From assembly GCA_963779055.1 (NCBI GenBank), contig CAVZWN010000005.1:186001-250000 (forward strand): a stretch of 64,000 bases of DNA. Reading direction: 5' to 3'. Below the pieces are notes generated by a model that saw only the letters and a program-made list of their open reading frames with translations, did no database searches and was not told the origin of the DNA. Source of the DNA: Sulfurimicrobium sp963779055 (GTDB lineage Bacteria; Pseudomonadota; Gammaproteobacteria; Burkholderiales; Sulfuricellaceae). The position numbers and the translations under genes are program-made. Shown here piece after piece: positions 54,801 to 63,806 of this stretch (the stretch's first letter is position 1; the number at the start of each line of letters is the position of its first letter).

Positions 54801-57448
54801 AATGCCTTGTTACAGCCGCTGCAGGTCGCGTCCACGCCATCATCAAGCTGCAGCGCTGCCTGCGATATGCCTTGCTTGGCAAGCATGGGCTTGCTGGAAC
54901 CGGATACCGAGAGAGAGGCAGCAGGTTTGCCTTTGATCACCGCCACTTTGCCTGCAACACTCGTCTTTGCGCTGATCTTGCCTGCCTTGCCAATCTTTCC
55001 GGCCACAGACTGAGTCTGTGGCGGGCCGAACGACACGATATCCACCGATTCCAGATGCAACGGGCCATAAGCCACGGGGTCCAGATACGGCAGGATATCG
55101 ACGGTCTGGCACATGATCACATAGGCTCGCCCGGCAATCTCCTTCGCCTTGCCGTCATTTGCCCCGCCTCCGCTTTGAATCAGGCCCCCGGCGCGGCGTA
55201 TCTGGCCATAGGCACTGGCTCCGCTTGCGCCCGGAGGATGCTCGTAGGCTTCCGCCAGATCAGCGGGGTTCACCTGCTGCACGTCTTTTTCCGCCAGCTG
55301 GTAGATGCGGATATTGTAGGATTTGGGCTGTGTGTACTGATGGGTATAGGCGCTGGCGGCAGGCGGCCCCGGCAGGGCAATGGCGACATCGTTATTCAGG
55401 CCTTCTTTATCCTGATTTTGATACACGGTGGTATCCGGTTTTCCTGCCAGCGGCACCACCGTGCCATCGCCCCAGTCCACGAACAGGTTATCGAAACTGA
55501 ATTTGCTGACCAGCACGGCCGCGCCGAGCAAAGGCGCCCCGCCGGGCTGCGATGAACCCGACTGCTGGACAGTCTCTTTCTCCACGCCGGGATGGGACTC
55601 ATAAGGCGAATTGGCCAGCACCACCTTGCCGTCAATCCTCCAGGTATTGTATGGGTGCCCCACTGCCGCCACGTCAGTTTCGCCCTCCCCCTTGTCCATA
55701 TTCTGGGCGCGCAGGCCCGGATCTCCCTGAGACACCAGTGGACAGGCGCCAAACCCGTTCGGCCGGTTCGGCTTTCTCAGCGGCCAGCGATCGGAAATCT
55801 CGACTTCCACCTCGACACTTTCATTCGCCGGCTTGACCGCGCCGGTCATGCCCTGGCTACCCGTATCGGCCATGCTCTGAACCGGAATATTGGCCGCCGC
55901 CACACGGATTGGCGACTCGCTCATCATGGCTGCTTTCTGCTCAACCCCGCTGCTCAGGTAAACCCGGTAACCCGCCACTTCCCACAGCAATTCCGTTGCA
56001 TCCGGATAGTTCACGGGAGAAGCGCCGTCCTGCTGCGCAACGCTCGCTCCTGGGGCAAGCGTGACTGATTTCGCGCTGCTTGCGACTTTAAGCTTGGCGC
56101 CTCCCTTGGCCATGCCAGAAGAAGCCGCCGTGACTGATGTGAAGGCAGGGTTGAGAAACGCGTCGAGAAAGGCCGGGTCGGGCTGGTAGTAAGTCGGGGG
56201 CGGCAGCCGAGTCGGCGTCGAACTGCCCGGCCATGTCGCCGTACCGCCTTCAAGGCGTTTACGCATCAGCACCTTGCCGTTCTTGTTCAGAATTCGGAAC
56301 TCGAAAAACTCTGCGGTACCCGGATTTTTCTCCTGCCAACGGAACACCAGATCATCCTGCAGCAAGGGCGCAACGTCAGTCATCTGGCACTCGCCGCTTA
56401 GCGGCACGCCATCCCTTGAGCAAGTCATCTTGGTGCCAGTGGCGGGGTCCGTCTTGGCCGTGGCAGTCCATCCCGGTGATTTCAGTTCGATCCGGCCCGG
56501 TTTGAAATGAACATTGAGGGGCTTCACCTTAGGCTTCACATCCATTCGCGCCAGCTTGATGCCAGCCAGAACCTGAACCGTGGCAGACGTCATGCTCCAC
56601 GACTGGGACGCCGCCATGCGCGCACCGACCAGACGCATGCCCGCCGGGGCATTGGGCGCAACTTCCACTTCCATCCGGGCAAAGGACGATGTAATGATTT
56701 GCGGCGGGGCCTTGATCTTGACGCCATCACCAAAACGCAACTCCATGCCGTTCACGAAGTCGCTGCCGTTCAGCATGAGCTGGTAGGTTTTTCCGGCCTG
56801 CCACTGATTCGGCACGACCTGCAAGGAGATCACCGGAACGGAGCCGGACATCGGTGTCTGCGGTGGCGGTGGCGTCGGGGCGGTTGGCGACTTCATCCCG
56901 GGAAGCGGAGCCGCAAGCCCTGCCCCCCCTGCCACAGCAGGCCCCGGCAGAATGGTGATGCGGGCAGGCTGCGGCTGCGGTGCCGAAGCCGCAACATTGG
57001 AAGGCACGACGAGTATCACCTGGCGGATACCCGGTGCAGTGCCGGGCTCGACCCGGATATTTACCTGGGCAGTTTGTCCACCTTCAGCCGGAAAAATAAG
57101 CTGTGAGGTCTGAGTGACGCCGCTGCCGAAATCCACCTTGATCCCGGGCCGGAGGCTTTGCCCCATCAATTGCAGGGTGTAGTTCTGCCCCGGCATCAGC
57201 GCGGGTGGCGAAACAGACTGAACGGTGGGTGTACTGGTTTGTGCCGCCGGGGGCGGCGCTGTGGTGGCGGGAACAGCCCCAGGAAGCCGGTTCAAAGATG
57301 GCGGCAAGGTAATCATGGGCCGCATATCAGCGGCAAAAGAAGGCTGGGAGGGGATAAAACTCAGCAGTGTCAGAAGCAGTAGCGCGGACAATAGCCATAA
57401 TTCAGCCGCACTTCCGTGCCACTTGCCGCCAAATGTCTCATTTCGCAT
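51845..57448 (-). CDS. Giant exported protein with IPT/TIG-like and PKD-like domains
   Basis: The protein has about 1867 residues from the ATG at 57448, behind GGGAGAGGGG. A signal-anchor-like N terminus (ELWLLSALLLLTLLSFIPSQP to FAADM) precedes two IPT/TIG-like Ig domains (VQSVSPPALMPGQNYTLQLMG; ISLQVVPNQWQAGKTYQLML). Residues about 650-720 contain a PKD-like segment (FVDWGDGT, then YTHQYTQPKSYNIRIY). The C-terminal 500 residues are Gly-rich beta-strand sequence (GFFKYGGGNFDGRLWGNLDF) ending FTVHL. Cys residues are few (CSGCNKAF). No enzymatic motif was found. It is most like an adhesin or surface scaffold. Confidence 0.8.
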   Translation of the reverse strand: MRNETFGGKWHGSAAELWLLSALLLLTLLSFIPSQPSFAADMRPMITLPPSLNRLPGAVPATTAPPPAAQTSTPTVQSVSPPALMPGQNYTLQLMGQSLRPGIKVDFGSGVTQTSQLIFPAEGGQTAQVNIRVEPGTAPGIRQVILVVPSNVAASAPQPQPARITILPGPAVAGGAGLAAPLPGMKSPTAPTPPPPQTPMSGSVPVISLQVVPNQWQAGKTYQLMLNGSDFVNGMELRFGDGVKIKAPPQIITSSFARMEVEVAPNAPAGMRLVGARMAASQSWSMTSATVQVLAGIKLARMDVKPKVKPLNVHFKPGRIELKSPGWTATAKTDPATGTKMTCSRDGVPLSGECQMTDVAPLLQDDLVFRWQEKNPGTAEFFEFRILNKNGKVLMRKRLEGGTATWPGSSTPTRLPPPTYYQPDPAFLDAFLNPAFTSVTAASSGMAKGGAKLKVASSAKSVTLAPGASVAQQDGASPVNYPDATELLWEVAGYRVYLSSGVEQKAAMMSESPIRVAAANIPVQSMADTGSQGMTGAVKPANESVEVEVEISDRWPLRKPNRPNGFGACPLVSQGDPGLRAQNMDKGEGETDVAAVGHPYNTWRIDGKVVLANSPYESHPGVEKETVQQSGSSQPGGAPLLGAAVLVSKFSFDNLFVDWGDGTVVPLAGKPDTTVYQNQDKEGLNNDVAIALPGPPAASAYTHQYTQPKSYNIRIYQLAEKDVQQVNPADLAEAYEHPPGASGASAYGQIRRAGGLIQSGGGANDGKAKEIAGRAYVIMCQTVDILPYLDPVAYGPLHLESVDIVSFGPPQTQSVAGKIGKAGKISAKTSVAGKVAVIKGKPAASLSVSGSSKPMLAKQGISQAALQLDDGVDATCSGCNKAFTAHAVLSYFGSGLVDATWKVKLKGKNGVQSFPATGPGTVGRSPAREGDPKQWGEPEPGSHDLYSPALPVNPADIYEIWVDVKVKPEPLLDFAAKLQGRGVVADVSALASQRGEKAPKMGFLRPSKEGGKYSPPVLYANEAKLSPAMAAAGQKLAVTAKAGSRQSVMPSRLTDGLSLVGQRVKSPTKKYKVVAIDPNKPCEFYFAGEQGDKFSIYLDQQNLPNESGGSYSGSGIMDLKLTSSSDGAATLVPNVAVSFQNWQVDKANNVAPGTKLSQTVSSGPISVMGLTDVSVAKIEGTAGKEMKATLNAKLGDSFLFYIDNSEVPSWKATSNLRQSGDWIAKTKLDKKVALGWSGFFLNSSDVSLDLSRSEGSGPAACGNSGSNWVGVNFGAADIQINTSDLAPVTVQSNNWGVTTSACGKTLLVNDPRLMNLSVGKGTISFNRVSIEAKELGTFVSHYNIDVQLPFLNVLLHSDDVQLLSSNQKEGSFEFASVKPNETVQRDFGPIHLSAKPDSFRFGFDHGGGWRAIVNPDLSFKAEGKAFTGQPITVPDMRFGMNGRAYFDESGAASLDIPLGGFADLGKSRLELQALHLTGGGSGNERLKMAFSGQVRLSSSLPAANVEAIYKISGDSYEGSGPVSSPFNLKVAFPAGQPVTEASINPVYDPKPNPGTRYTGSVDLGMFGAPPIKGEFLLGYEGSTDYWLTRLEIPLGASGVPLSPVPLVLYRLRGGLGYHVTGNSLQGGMPISQAAFSSSADTSFMVGMRVGTSDKFTAMMDGDFTVTTGASAGARMDFRAWLLKSSQSGDGDFTGFFKYGGGNFDGRLWGNLDFLSGAVSFDLGNSENNAAVDLHVGGGSWHVYAGKKSGPRIRGHILIQDSDSYLMLGSDVGLAVGGAQHVYLGAGASSVASAYVKGYMDMGLQITTQPKVKGDFAAGVEAGACVAGGCFDAGVTADVHAEAFPVDVRAKAKIEIPLAPDISFTVHL

Positions 57449-57490
57449 CACAGTCCCCTCTCCCACTCAAACCGCCCCATAACTTGATCT

Positions 57491-57784
57491 TTAACGTTGC
57501 TGCAGCTTCAGGGCGCCCGGTGGTTCTGGCTGAGGATTGATGCCGACAGTTGTTCCCGGCTTGAGCATTTGTTGCCCTGCTGGCAGCGGGGGTTCAGGCT
57601 GAGGATTGATCCCAACCTTTTCGCCCGGCTTGAGAATTTTCTGTTTTGGCGCCCCCGGCGGCTCCGGCTGAGGATTAATACCAATGAGCTCACCCGGTTT
57701 GAGCGGTTGCGCGCCAAAGGCAAACGGTGATGCTCCTGCCACCAGCAATACGAACAGGATGCCAAGCGTTGATTGCATTTTCAC
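57491..57784 (-). CDS. Small exported protein with three GINPQPEPP repeats
   Basis: This is a 97-residue protein from a GTG at 57784, with AAGGAGG five bases upstream. A signal peptide (STLGILFVLLVAGASPFAFG) is followed almost entirely by three tandem units of about 23 residues. Each begins LKPG and contains GINPQPEPP (LKPGELIGINPQPEPPG, LKPGEKVGINPQPEPP, LKPGTTVGINPQPEPPG). The mature part is Pro-rich and extended. It is the first gene of the exported-protein block and ends 43 bases before the giant gene. I do not know the family's role; structural, linker or cell-wall binding are all possible. Confidence 0.82.
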   Translation of the reverse strand: MKMQSTLGILFVLLVAGASPFAFGAQPLKPGELIGINPQPEPPGAPKQKILKPGEKVGINPQPEPPLPAGQQMLKPGTTVGINPQPEPPGALKLQQR

Positions 57785-57980
57785 GGAAACCTCCTTGGGG
57801 AAACTGGAATTTCAGAAACATAAACCTTCCTCTTTCAGAAGCTTTATGCACATGGATTCTGGAGCAAGATGTCTTTTTTTATAGCAGAATTCATATGTCC
57901 TGACAATGCGATATCTCAAAGATGTCACAGCAAGGCCAATGGCGGTAGAATTAAAGTTTTTCAGAATCCGGAACATCACC

Positions 57981-59699
57981 ATGCGCGTTTCACAATTTTT
58001 CCTCTCCACCCTCAAGGAAGCCCCGACTGAAGCCGAGCTGGTCAGCCACAAGCTGATGCTGCGCGCCGGTCTGATCAAGCGGCTGGGCAGCGGGCTTTAT
58101 TCCTGGATGCCGCTGGGCCTCAAGGTGCTGCGCAAGGTGGAAAATATCGTGCGCGAGGAAATGGACAAGAGCGGCGCGATCGAGCTGCTGATGCCGGCCG
58201 TCACCCCTGCCGAGCTGTGGCAGGAGACCGGGCGCTGGGACGTGTTCGGGCCACAGATGCTGAAAATCAGGGACCGCCACGAGCGTGATTTCTGCTTCGG
58301 CCCCACCCACGAGGAAGTCATCACCGATATCGCGCGGCGCGAGATCAAGAGCTACCGCCAGCTGCCGATCAACTTCTACCAGATCCAGACCAAGTTCCGC
58401 GATGAGATCCGTCCGCGCTTCGGCGTGATGCGCGCACGCGAGTTCGTGATGAAGGATTCCTATTCCTTCCACGCCGACCGCGATTCGCTGGAACAGACCT
58501 ACGCGGTGATGTACGAAACCTACGCGCGCATCTTCACCCGACTGGGGCTGAAATTCCGCGCCGTGGCGGCGGACACCGGCGCCATCGGCGGCTCCGGCTC
58601 GCATGAATTCCACGTGCTGGCGGATTCGGGTGAAGACGCCATCGCCTTCTGCCCGGACTCGGATTACGCCGCCAACGTGGAGCTGGCCGAGGCGGTTTCT
58701 CCAGCCACACCCCGCCCAGCAGCCCGCCCAGGCCATGCAGAAAGTCGCCACACCCGGCAAGCACAGCATTGAGGAAATCTGCAATTTCCTCAAAGTCCCG
58801 GCGGACAAAACCGTCAAGACGCTGCTGGTCGAAGGCCGCGATGGTGGCGTGGTAGCGCTGTTGCTGCGCGGCGATCATGAGCTAACGAGGTCAAGGCTGG
58901 CAAGCTGATCCAGCTCGGCGGTGAAGTATCCGTTTTGCCAGCGAAGCAGCAGGTTCTTGCGGCCGCAGGCTGCAAGGCCGGTTCCCTGGGTCCGGTCGGA
59001 CTCAACATCCCGGTCATCGCCGACCGTGCCGTTGCCGACGATGGCGATTTCGTGTGCGGCGCCAACGAGGACGGCTTCCATCTCACCGGCGTAAATTTCG
59101 GCCGCGACCTGCCCGAGCTGAAGGAAGTCGTGGACATCCGCAATGCCGTCGCAGGCGACCCCAGCCCGGACGGCAAGGGCACGCTGGAACTGTGCCGCGG
59201 CATCGAAGTCGGCCACATCTTCCAGCTTGGCAACAAATACTCCTCAGCCATGAACGCGACCTTCCTAGATGAATCCGGCAAGGATTGCGTCATGGAAATG
59301 GGCTGCTACGGCATCGGCGTGTCGCGCATCGTGGCTTCTGCCATCGAACAGAACAATGATGCGCGCGGCATCGTCTGGCCCCTTTCCATCGCTCCCTTCC
59401 AGCTCGCCATCGTGCCCATCGGCATGGATCGCAGCGAACTGGTGAAGGACACCGTGGAAAAACTCTATGCCGACCTCAAGGCGGCCGGAATCGAAGTCCT
59501 GCTGGATGACCGTAACGAGCGCCCCGGCGTGATGTTCGCCGACATGGAACTGATCGGCATCCCGCACCGCATCGTGGTGGGCGAGCGCGGCCTCAAGGAA
59601 GGCAACCTTGAATATCAGGGCCGACGCGATGAAAAGGCACAGCCCGTCGCCTTGAATTCGGTGCTGGAATTCGTACAATCGAAGTTATGCGAAAACTGA
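57981..59699 (+). CDS. proS: Prolyl-tRNA synthetase (two apparent frameshifts)
   Basis: The reconciled length is about 572 residues, standard for bacterial ProS with its editing insert. It starts MRVSQFFLSTLKEAPTEAE. Class II motifs include FGPTHEEVITDIARREI, RDEIRPRFGVMRAREFVMKD and GCYGIGVSRIVASA; the INS editing domain is partly TLLVEGRDGGVVALLLRGDHE. The frame is lost at the T-run 58696-58698 (removing one T gives AEAVLQPHPAQQPAQAMQK) and again near 58882 (one missing base; restored HELNEVKAGKLIQLG). As the gene is essential, a sequence error is likely. Confidence 0.93.
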
Positions 59700-60319
59700 T
59701 CGGGTTTCTGATCCTCCTCCTGCTCCCCCTGGCGGCTCACGCCGGGGCGCAGATGTACGAACCGCTCTCGGCCAGCGTGCGGGCCTCGCTATCCAAGGCG
59801 GTGAGCGACAGCGTCCCGCGGCGCACGTCGTTTTCGTCCTCCACCGAAGAAGAAAACTGGCTCGCCGAGATGTCGCGCCGCATGGAAAAACGCATTCCGG
59901 ATCAATCCAGGCGCCGCGATTTTCTCAAAAGCGTGCATTACGAAGCCTCGCGCGCCGGACTTGACCCGCAGCTGGTGCTGGGCCTGATCCAGGTAGAAAG
60001 CGGCTTCAAGAAATATGCCGTTTCCAGCGCCGGGGCGCGCGGCTATATGCAGGTGATGCCCTTCTGGGTGGAACTGATCGGGAGCAAGGAAAACAACCTG
60101 TTCCATATCCGCACCAACCTGCGTTTCGGCTGCACCATCCTGCGCCACTACCTGGACATCGAAAAGGGCGACCTCTACCGCGCTCTGGGGCGTTATAACG
60201 GCAGCCTGGGCCGCCCCGAGTACCCCACGCTGGTCGTCGGCGCCTGGCGCAATCACTGGACCTACAATAGTCCGAGCACCCGCATTTCCAGCCAGGAGGG
60301 CAAACGCCCCGCTTCCTGA
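59687..60319 (+). CDS. Exported lytic transglycosylase
   Basis: The 210-residue protein has a signal peptide (MRKLIGFLILLLLPLAAHA). The SLT domain (residues about 85-190) has the catalytic Glu in LGLIQVESGFKKYAVSSAGARGYMQVMPF and the later NLRFGCTILRHYLD and ALGRYNGSLG. It cleaves peptidoglycan between MurNAc and GlcNAc, forming 1,6-anhydro ends. The start lies 13 bases inside proS, so it is translationally coupled to it; this pairing is common in betaproteobacteria. Confidence 0.92.
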   Translation: MRKLIGFLILLLLPLAAHAGAQMYEPLSASVRASLSKAVSDSVPRRTSFSSSTEEENWLAEMSRRMEKRIPDQSRRRDFLKSVHYEASRAGLDPQLVLGLIQVESGFKKYAVSSAGARGYMQVMPFWVELIGSKENNLFHIRTNLRFGCTILRHYLDIEKGDLYRALGRYNGSLGRPEYPTLVVGAWRNHWTYNSPSTRISSQEGKRPAS

Positions 60320-60342
60320 AGTCGACTGAAGGAGCCCGCAGC

Positions 60343-60765
60343 ATGCAGAAATTTCATCTTGTCTGGGACGAAGGCCGCCATGCACTGGGCATCCCCTCTA
60401 TCGACCGGGAGCATCGCGGGATGATGAACCTCGTCAATGAATTGTCAGAGGCCGTGGCGCATGGCTGCAGTTACGAGCAGGCGCACCTGCAGATGGAGAA
60501 AATACTCGATTTCGTTTCAGATCACTTTGCGCACGAAGAAGCCATGATGCGCCAATATGGCTTTCCCGGACTGGAACAGCATATTGTGGAACACAAAAAG
60601 CTGCTGCAAGAAGCCGCCAACCTGATGAAAACCTACAACCCGCAACATGCTGACCGCGCCCTGCTGGTCACGGCTTTTCTCACCGATTGCGCCGAAAATC
60701 ACATCCTGCACGAAGACCGCGCGATCAGTCAGTATTTCGAAGAGCGGGGCATCAAGGCAGACTGA
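60343..60765 (+). CDS. Bacteriohemerythrin
   Basis: The 140-residue four-helix protein binds O2 at a di-iron centre. The iron ligands are visible: His and Glu/Asp in IPSIDREH, HFAHEEAMM, HIVEHKKLL and HILHEDRAI. There is no signal peptide. It may store or deliver oxygen to respiratory enzymes in a microaerophile. GGAG precedes the ATG. Its 3' end overlaps the convergent adaptor gene by 14 bases. Confidence 0.94.
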   Translation: MQKFHLVWDEGRHALGIPSIDREHRGMMNLVNELSEAVAHGCSYEQAHLQMEKILDFVSDHFAHEEAMMRQYGFPGLEQHIVEHKKLLQEAANLMKTYNPQHADRALLVTAFLTDCAENHILHEDRAISQYFEERGIKAD

Positions 60766-61540
60766 GTGTCGCCGCAGCACCGGCGCGCAACTGCGTTTCT
60801 GCCGGCGCAAACATCACATCCAGAGGATAGAGCGGCAGACCGGATTTATCGCGCGTCGTCGGCTCAAGCCCCAGCGTTCTGACCTTGCCGTGAAAGCGCT
60901 GCTTGCCCACGTTGACGTCGATTTCCTGGCCCACTTTCAGGTTCGCCAGTTGCGCCTCCTGCACCTGGGCCCGCGCCAGCATCTCCCCCGCCCGCGCCAC
61001 CACCAGCAGGCTCTGCGGCTGCAGCGTCGCAGCCACGGCCTGGCCCGGCTCCACATGGCGCGCCACTACAATCGCATCAAAAGGTGCGCGCAACTGGGCA
61101 TCTTCACGGTTTTTTAGCTCCTGACGCTGGCGCGCCTGGGATTCCTTCAACTGTGCCGCCGCCCTGGCATGGCGCAATTTGGCCTGATCCAGCTCAGAAA
61201 CGGAGATTACGGTGCGGTCATACAATTCCTGCACTCGCTTCAAGTCGCGCTGCGCCTCGGCTGCATCTTCCCTGTTGCGCGCAACCATGGCCGCAGCCTC
61301 ATCCGCTCGGGCTGAATAAATCCGCTCATCCAGTTTGAGCAGCACCTGCCCCTGCCGCACCCGCTCGCCCACGCTCACGTTCACTGCCTGCACCACGCCC
61401 GAAACCGGCGTGGAAAGCTCGACCCGCTGCGACCACTGCAACACGGCGGACACTTCAGCCGCCTGTACCACCGGCGCAAGCAGGCAAGCAGCAATCAGAA
61501 CAGTTCGTTTTGCGGTTCTCATGATCAGCCTCTTTTTCAT
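60752..61540 (-). CDS. Short periplasmic adaptor (HlyD/RND type)
   Basis: The 262-residue protein has a signal peptide (RTAKRTVLIAACLLAPVVQAA), a lipoyl half-motif (VELSTPVSGVVQAVNVSVGERVRQGQVLLKL), a short coiled-coil hairpin, the second half (LRAPFDAIVVARHVEPGQAV) and a beta-barrel domain. It is shorter than RND adaptors such as AcrA (about 397 residues). It overlaps the TolC-like gene by four bases (ATGA), but no inner-membrane pump gene is next to it. Confidence 0.88.
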   Translation of the reverse strand: MKKRLIMRTAKRTVLIAACLLAPVVQAAEVSAVLQWSQRVELSTPVSGVVQAVNVSVGERVRQGQVLLKLDERIYSARADEAAAMVARNREDAAEAQRDLKRVQELYDRTVISVSELDQAKLRHARAAAQLKESQARQRQELKNREDAQLRAPFDAIVVARHVEPGQAVAATLQPQSLLVVARAGEMLARAQVQEAQLANLKVGQEIDVNVGKQRFHGKVRTLGLEPTTRDKSGLPLYPLDVMFAPAETQLRAGAAATLSLP

Positions 61541-62817
61541 TTTGTCTGCCCTTTCTGTTCTGCGCCGGTATTTTCCAGCGGCTGCCCCAACAGGGCTTCC
61601 AGCCGGGCAAAAGCCAGGGCGAGCTGGTATTCGGTTTTACGTTCGCGCAACTTTGCCGCCATAGTCGCCGCCATGGAATCACCCAGATTGGCTTTCAGCT
61701 CCACCTCATACTGGCCGCGTGCGCGCTCCAGTGCCAGATCGCGGTAGTCGCTGTGTTTTTTTGACGCCGTGCGGGCCGTGCGCTGCAACTCGCCGATTTC
61801 CAGCCAGTTCTCCAGCAGCGCCTGTTCGAGGTCCAGTGCCAGCTTTTCAGTTTCCGCCTGAAGGCGCTGGAATTGCGCCTGCTCCACCGCCATCCGCGCA
61901 TCCACCCTGCGGCCGGTGTACAGGGGCCAGGTCAGCACCACGCCCGCTTTCAGATTGTCACGCGTCGATGCCTCGCGGCTGTAATCGGCCCCCTCCAGCT
62001 CGAGATCAAGCATTGGCGACTTGTCTGCACGCACAGCCTCGATACGCTGCGTCGCGCCTGCCAGTTGCGCCCGCATGGCGGCAAGGCGCGGGTTATGCGC
62101 TTGCAGCAGCGGCAGCAGGGCCTCGTACTCCGGCACAGGACGATCATTCCCGGCCAGTACCGGGTCCGCCAGATCAGCGCTCAACTGGCCGGAGCGGTTC
62201 ATGGCGGCAGCCAGTTGGGCCCGGGAAACGCGCTGCCGCAACTGGCTGGCATTGCGTTTCATCAGCCAGTCCTGGTAGCTATCCTCGACCTGGGCCTGAT
62301 CGGCAGCAGCGATCTGCCCCACCTCAAAACGATGGCGGGCATTGTCCAGATTCACATAGGCGACAGCCATGAACTCGTTGTCGGCAGCGAACTGCATGTC
62401 CGCCAGCATGACATCGAAAAAGCGCGTCATGACATCCAGGCGCCGCCGTGAACTGGCATCCAGCAGCATCGCCTCGCGCGCTGCCAGCACAGATTCCGCC
62501 GCCTGCCCGGCAAGTGCGGTGCGGCCAAAATCATAAAGGGATTTCCGGGCATTGAGCCGCAGGGAGTTGTCACTTACCGAGTCCGGACCAATACTTGGTT
62601 TCGCATGGCGCAGGCCAGCCTCCAGGTTGAGATTCCAGTCGCTGCGCGCTCCCGCCAGATCACGCTCGGCAAGCGCCATGGCACGCTCAGCCTCGGCGAT
62701 ACGCAGGTCGGGATGCGCTGCCGCCACGGTGGCCAGCGCCTGCTCCAGCGTCAAAGGCTGGGCCAGCACCGGGCTGAATGCGAACAGCAAGCCGAACGCC
62801 AGCAGCGCACGCTTCAT
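61537..62817 (-). CDS. TolC-family outer-membrane efflux protein
   Basis: The 426-residue protein has a signal peptide (KRALLAFGLLFAFSPVLAQP) and two OEP repeats of long helices and barrel strands (LTLEQALATVAAAHPDLRIAEAERAM; RLAAMRAQLAGATQRIEAVRADKSP). The tail KTEYQLALAFARLEALLGQPLENTG is typical. It forms a trimeric outer-membrane channel for small molecules or proteins. Both ends overlap neighbours by four bases. Confidence 0.93.
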   Translation of the reverse strand: MKRALLAFGLLFAFSPVLAQPLTLEQALATVAAAHPDLRIAEAERAMALAERDLAGARSDWNLNLEAGLRHAKPSIGPDSVSDNSLRLNARKSLYDFGRTALAGQAAESVLAAREAMLLDASSRRRLDVMTRFFDVMLADMQFAADNEFMAVAYVNLDNARHRFEVGQIAAADQAQVEDSYQDWLMKRNASQLRQRVSRAQLAAAMNRSGQLSADLADPVLAGNDRPVPEYEALLPLLQAHNPRLAAMRAQLAGATQRIEAVRADKSPMLDLELEGADYSREASTRDNLKAGVVLTWPLYTGRRVDARMAVEQAQFQRLQAETEKLALDLEQALLENWLEIGELQRTARTASKKHSDYRDLALERARGQYEVELKANLGDSMAATMAAKLRERKTEYQLALAFARLEALLGQPLENTGAEQKGQTK

Positions 62818-63329
62818 TTAACGGCCTGCTGCTTGTATTTGGCGAAAGGCATGGTCTTGTGCGCCCCTTCCACCACATAACGGCCCAGTGCCAGAAACTC
62901 CTTGCTGTCCTTGGCTGCGCCGGTAAAGCGGGTCAGCACTTTGCCGGAGAGATCGAAGAACATGAATACCGGCGTGGCACGCACCCGGTGATCGAGCGCA
63001 AACTGTTTTTCAGTCGTCGTCTTGCCGGCAAAATCCGTCAGCGCATTGGCGCCTTCGCTGTCCACGCTGAAAATCAGGAAATGCTGGCGGTAATAATCCT
63101 GCACCTCGGACTGGTTGAGTATGGTCTGTTTCATGCGGTGGCAGAACGGACAATCCTCCATTTCGAACATCAGCAGAATGCCCTGCTTGCCCTCTGCTTT
63201 CGCCGTATCCAGCTCGGCCTTGAAGTCGCCCAGATGCTGATTGAAAAAATGCTGCCCCACATCGCGGCTCGCGGCCCAGGCAGGGGAAATAAACAGGCAA
63301 AAAGCCAGGCCCAGCAGGAAATTTTTCAT
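62814..63329 (-). CDS. Exported thioredoxin-fold protein (CPFC, SoxW/DsbC-like)
   Basis: The 171-residue protein has a signal peptide (KNFLLGLAFCLFISPAWA). The thioredoxin-like domain carries the redox pair in FEMEDCPFCHRMKQTIL, followed by YYRQHFLIFSVDSEG and the cis-Pro motif RATPVFMFFD. Similar proteins keep periplasmic thiols reduced, for example SoxW in sulfur oxidation. Overlaps the TolC-like gene by four bases and follows the TlpA-like gene after nine. Confidence 0.9.
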   Translation of the reverse strand: MKNFLLGLAFCLFISPAWAASRDVGQHFFNQHLGDFKAELDTAKAEGKQGILLMFEMEDCPFCHRMKQTILNQSEVQDYYRQHFLIFSVDSEGANALTDFAGKTTTEKQFALDHRVRATPVFMFFDLSGKVLTRFTGAAKDSKEFLALGRYVVEGAHKTMPFAKYKQQAVK

Positions 63330-63338
63330 GTCATGCTC

Positions 63339-63806
63339 CTATTTTTTGGAGATATAGCCTTCAACAGCCTTGCGTGTAATGGCGCCAACGTTATAGGCAA
63401 CCAGTTTACCCTGGGGGTTGAAGAGATAGGTGGTCGGCAAACCCGAGATCGCTCCCACCTGCGCAGCCGATGCCCTGGTGCCAAGGATGACGGGGTAGGA
63501 AACGAACAACTGATCGGCAAAGTCAGTCACCTGCTGCGCGCTACTGTAATCCATCGCTACCCCAAGCACCACCAGATCCTTATCCTTGTGCTTGTCGTGC
63601 AGGGCGTTCAGGTCGGGGATCTCTTCCAGGCAAGGCGGACACCAGGTTGCCCAGAAGTTCACCAGCACCCACTTGCCTTTATAAGCGGCCAGAGAATGCT
63701 GTTTGCCCTGGGTGTCCTGAAATGTGAAACCGGCCGCACCGGCCAGGCCCGTCAGCACGAACAGCACACAGCCCAGCCATAATTGAATCACCGTCTTATT
63801 TTTCAT
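63339..63806 (-). CDS. TlpA/ResA-like thiol:disulfide protein
   Basis: The protein has about 155 residues from the ATG at 63806; a longer frame upstream overlaps the small membrane gene. An uncleaved or Sec signal (VIQLWLGCVLFVLTGLAGAA) leads to an AhpC/TSA-type thioredoxin fold (FTFQDTQGKQHSLAAYKGKW) with the redox motif WCPPC in VNFWATWCPPCLEEIP. Such proteins reduce cytochrome c apo-thiols or copper-site Cys in the periplasm. Starts 11 bases before the stop of the small membrane gene. Confidence 0.92.
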   Translation of the reverse strand: MKNKTVIQLWLGCVLFVLTGLAGAAGFTFQDTQGKQHSLAAYKGKWVLVNFWATWCPPCLEEIPDLNALHDKHKDKDLVVLGVAMDYSSAQQVTDFADQLFVSYPVILGTRASAAQVGAISGLPTTYLFNPQGKLVAYNVGAITRKAVEGYISKK

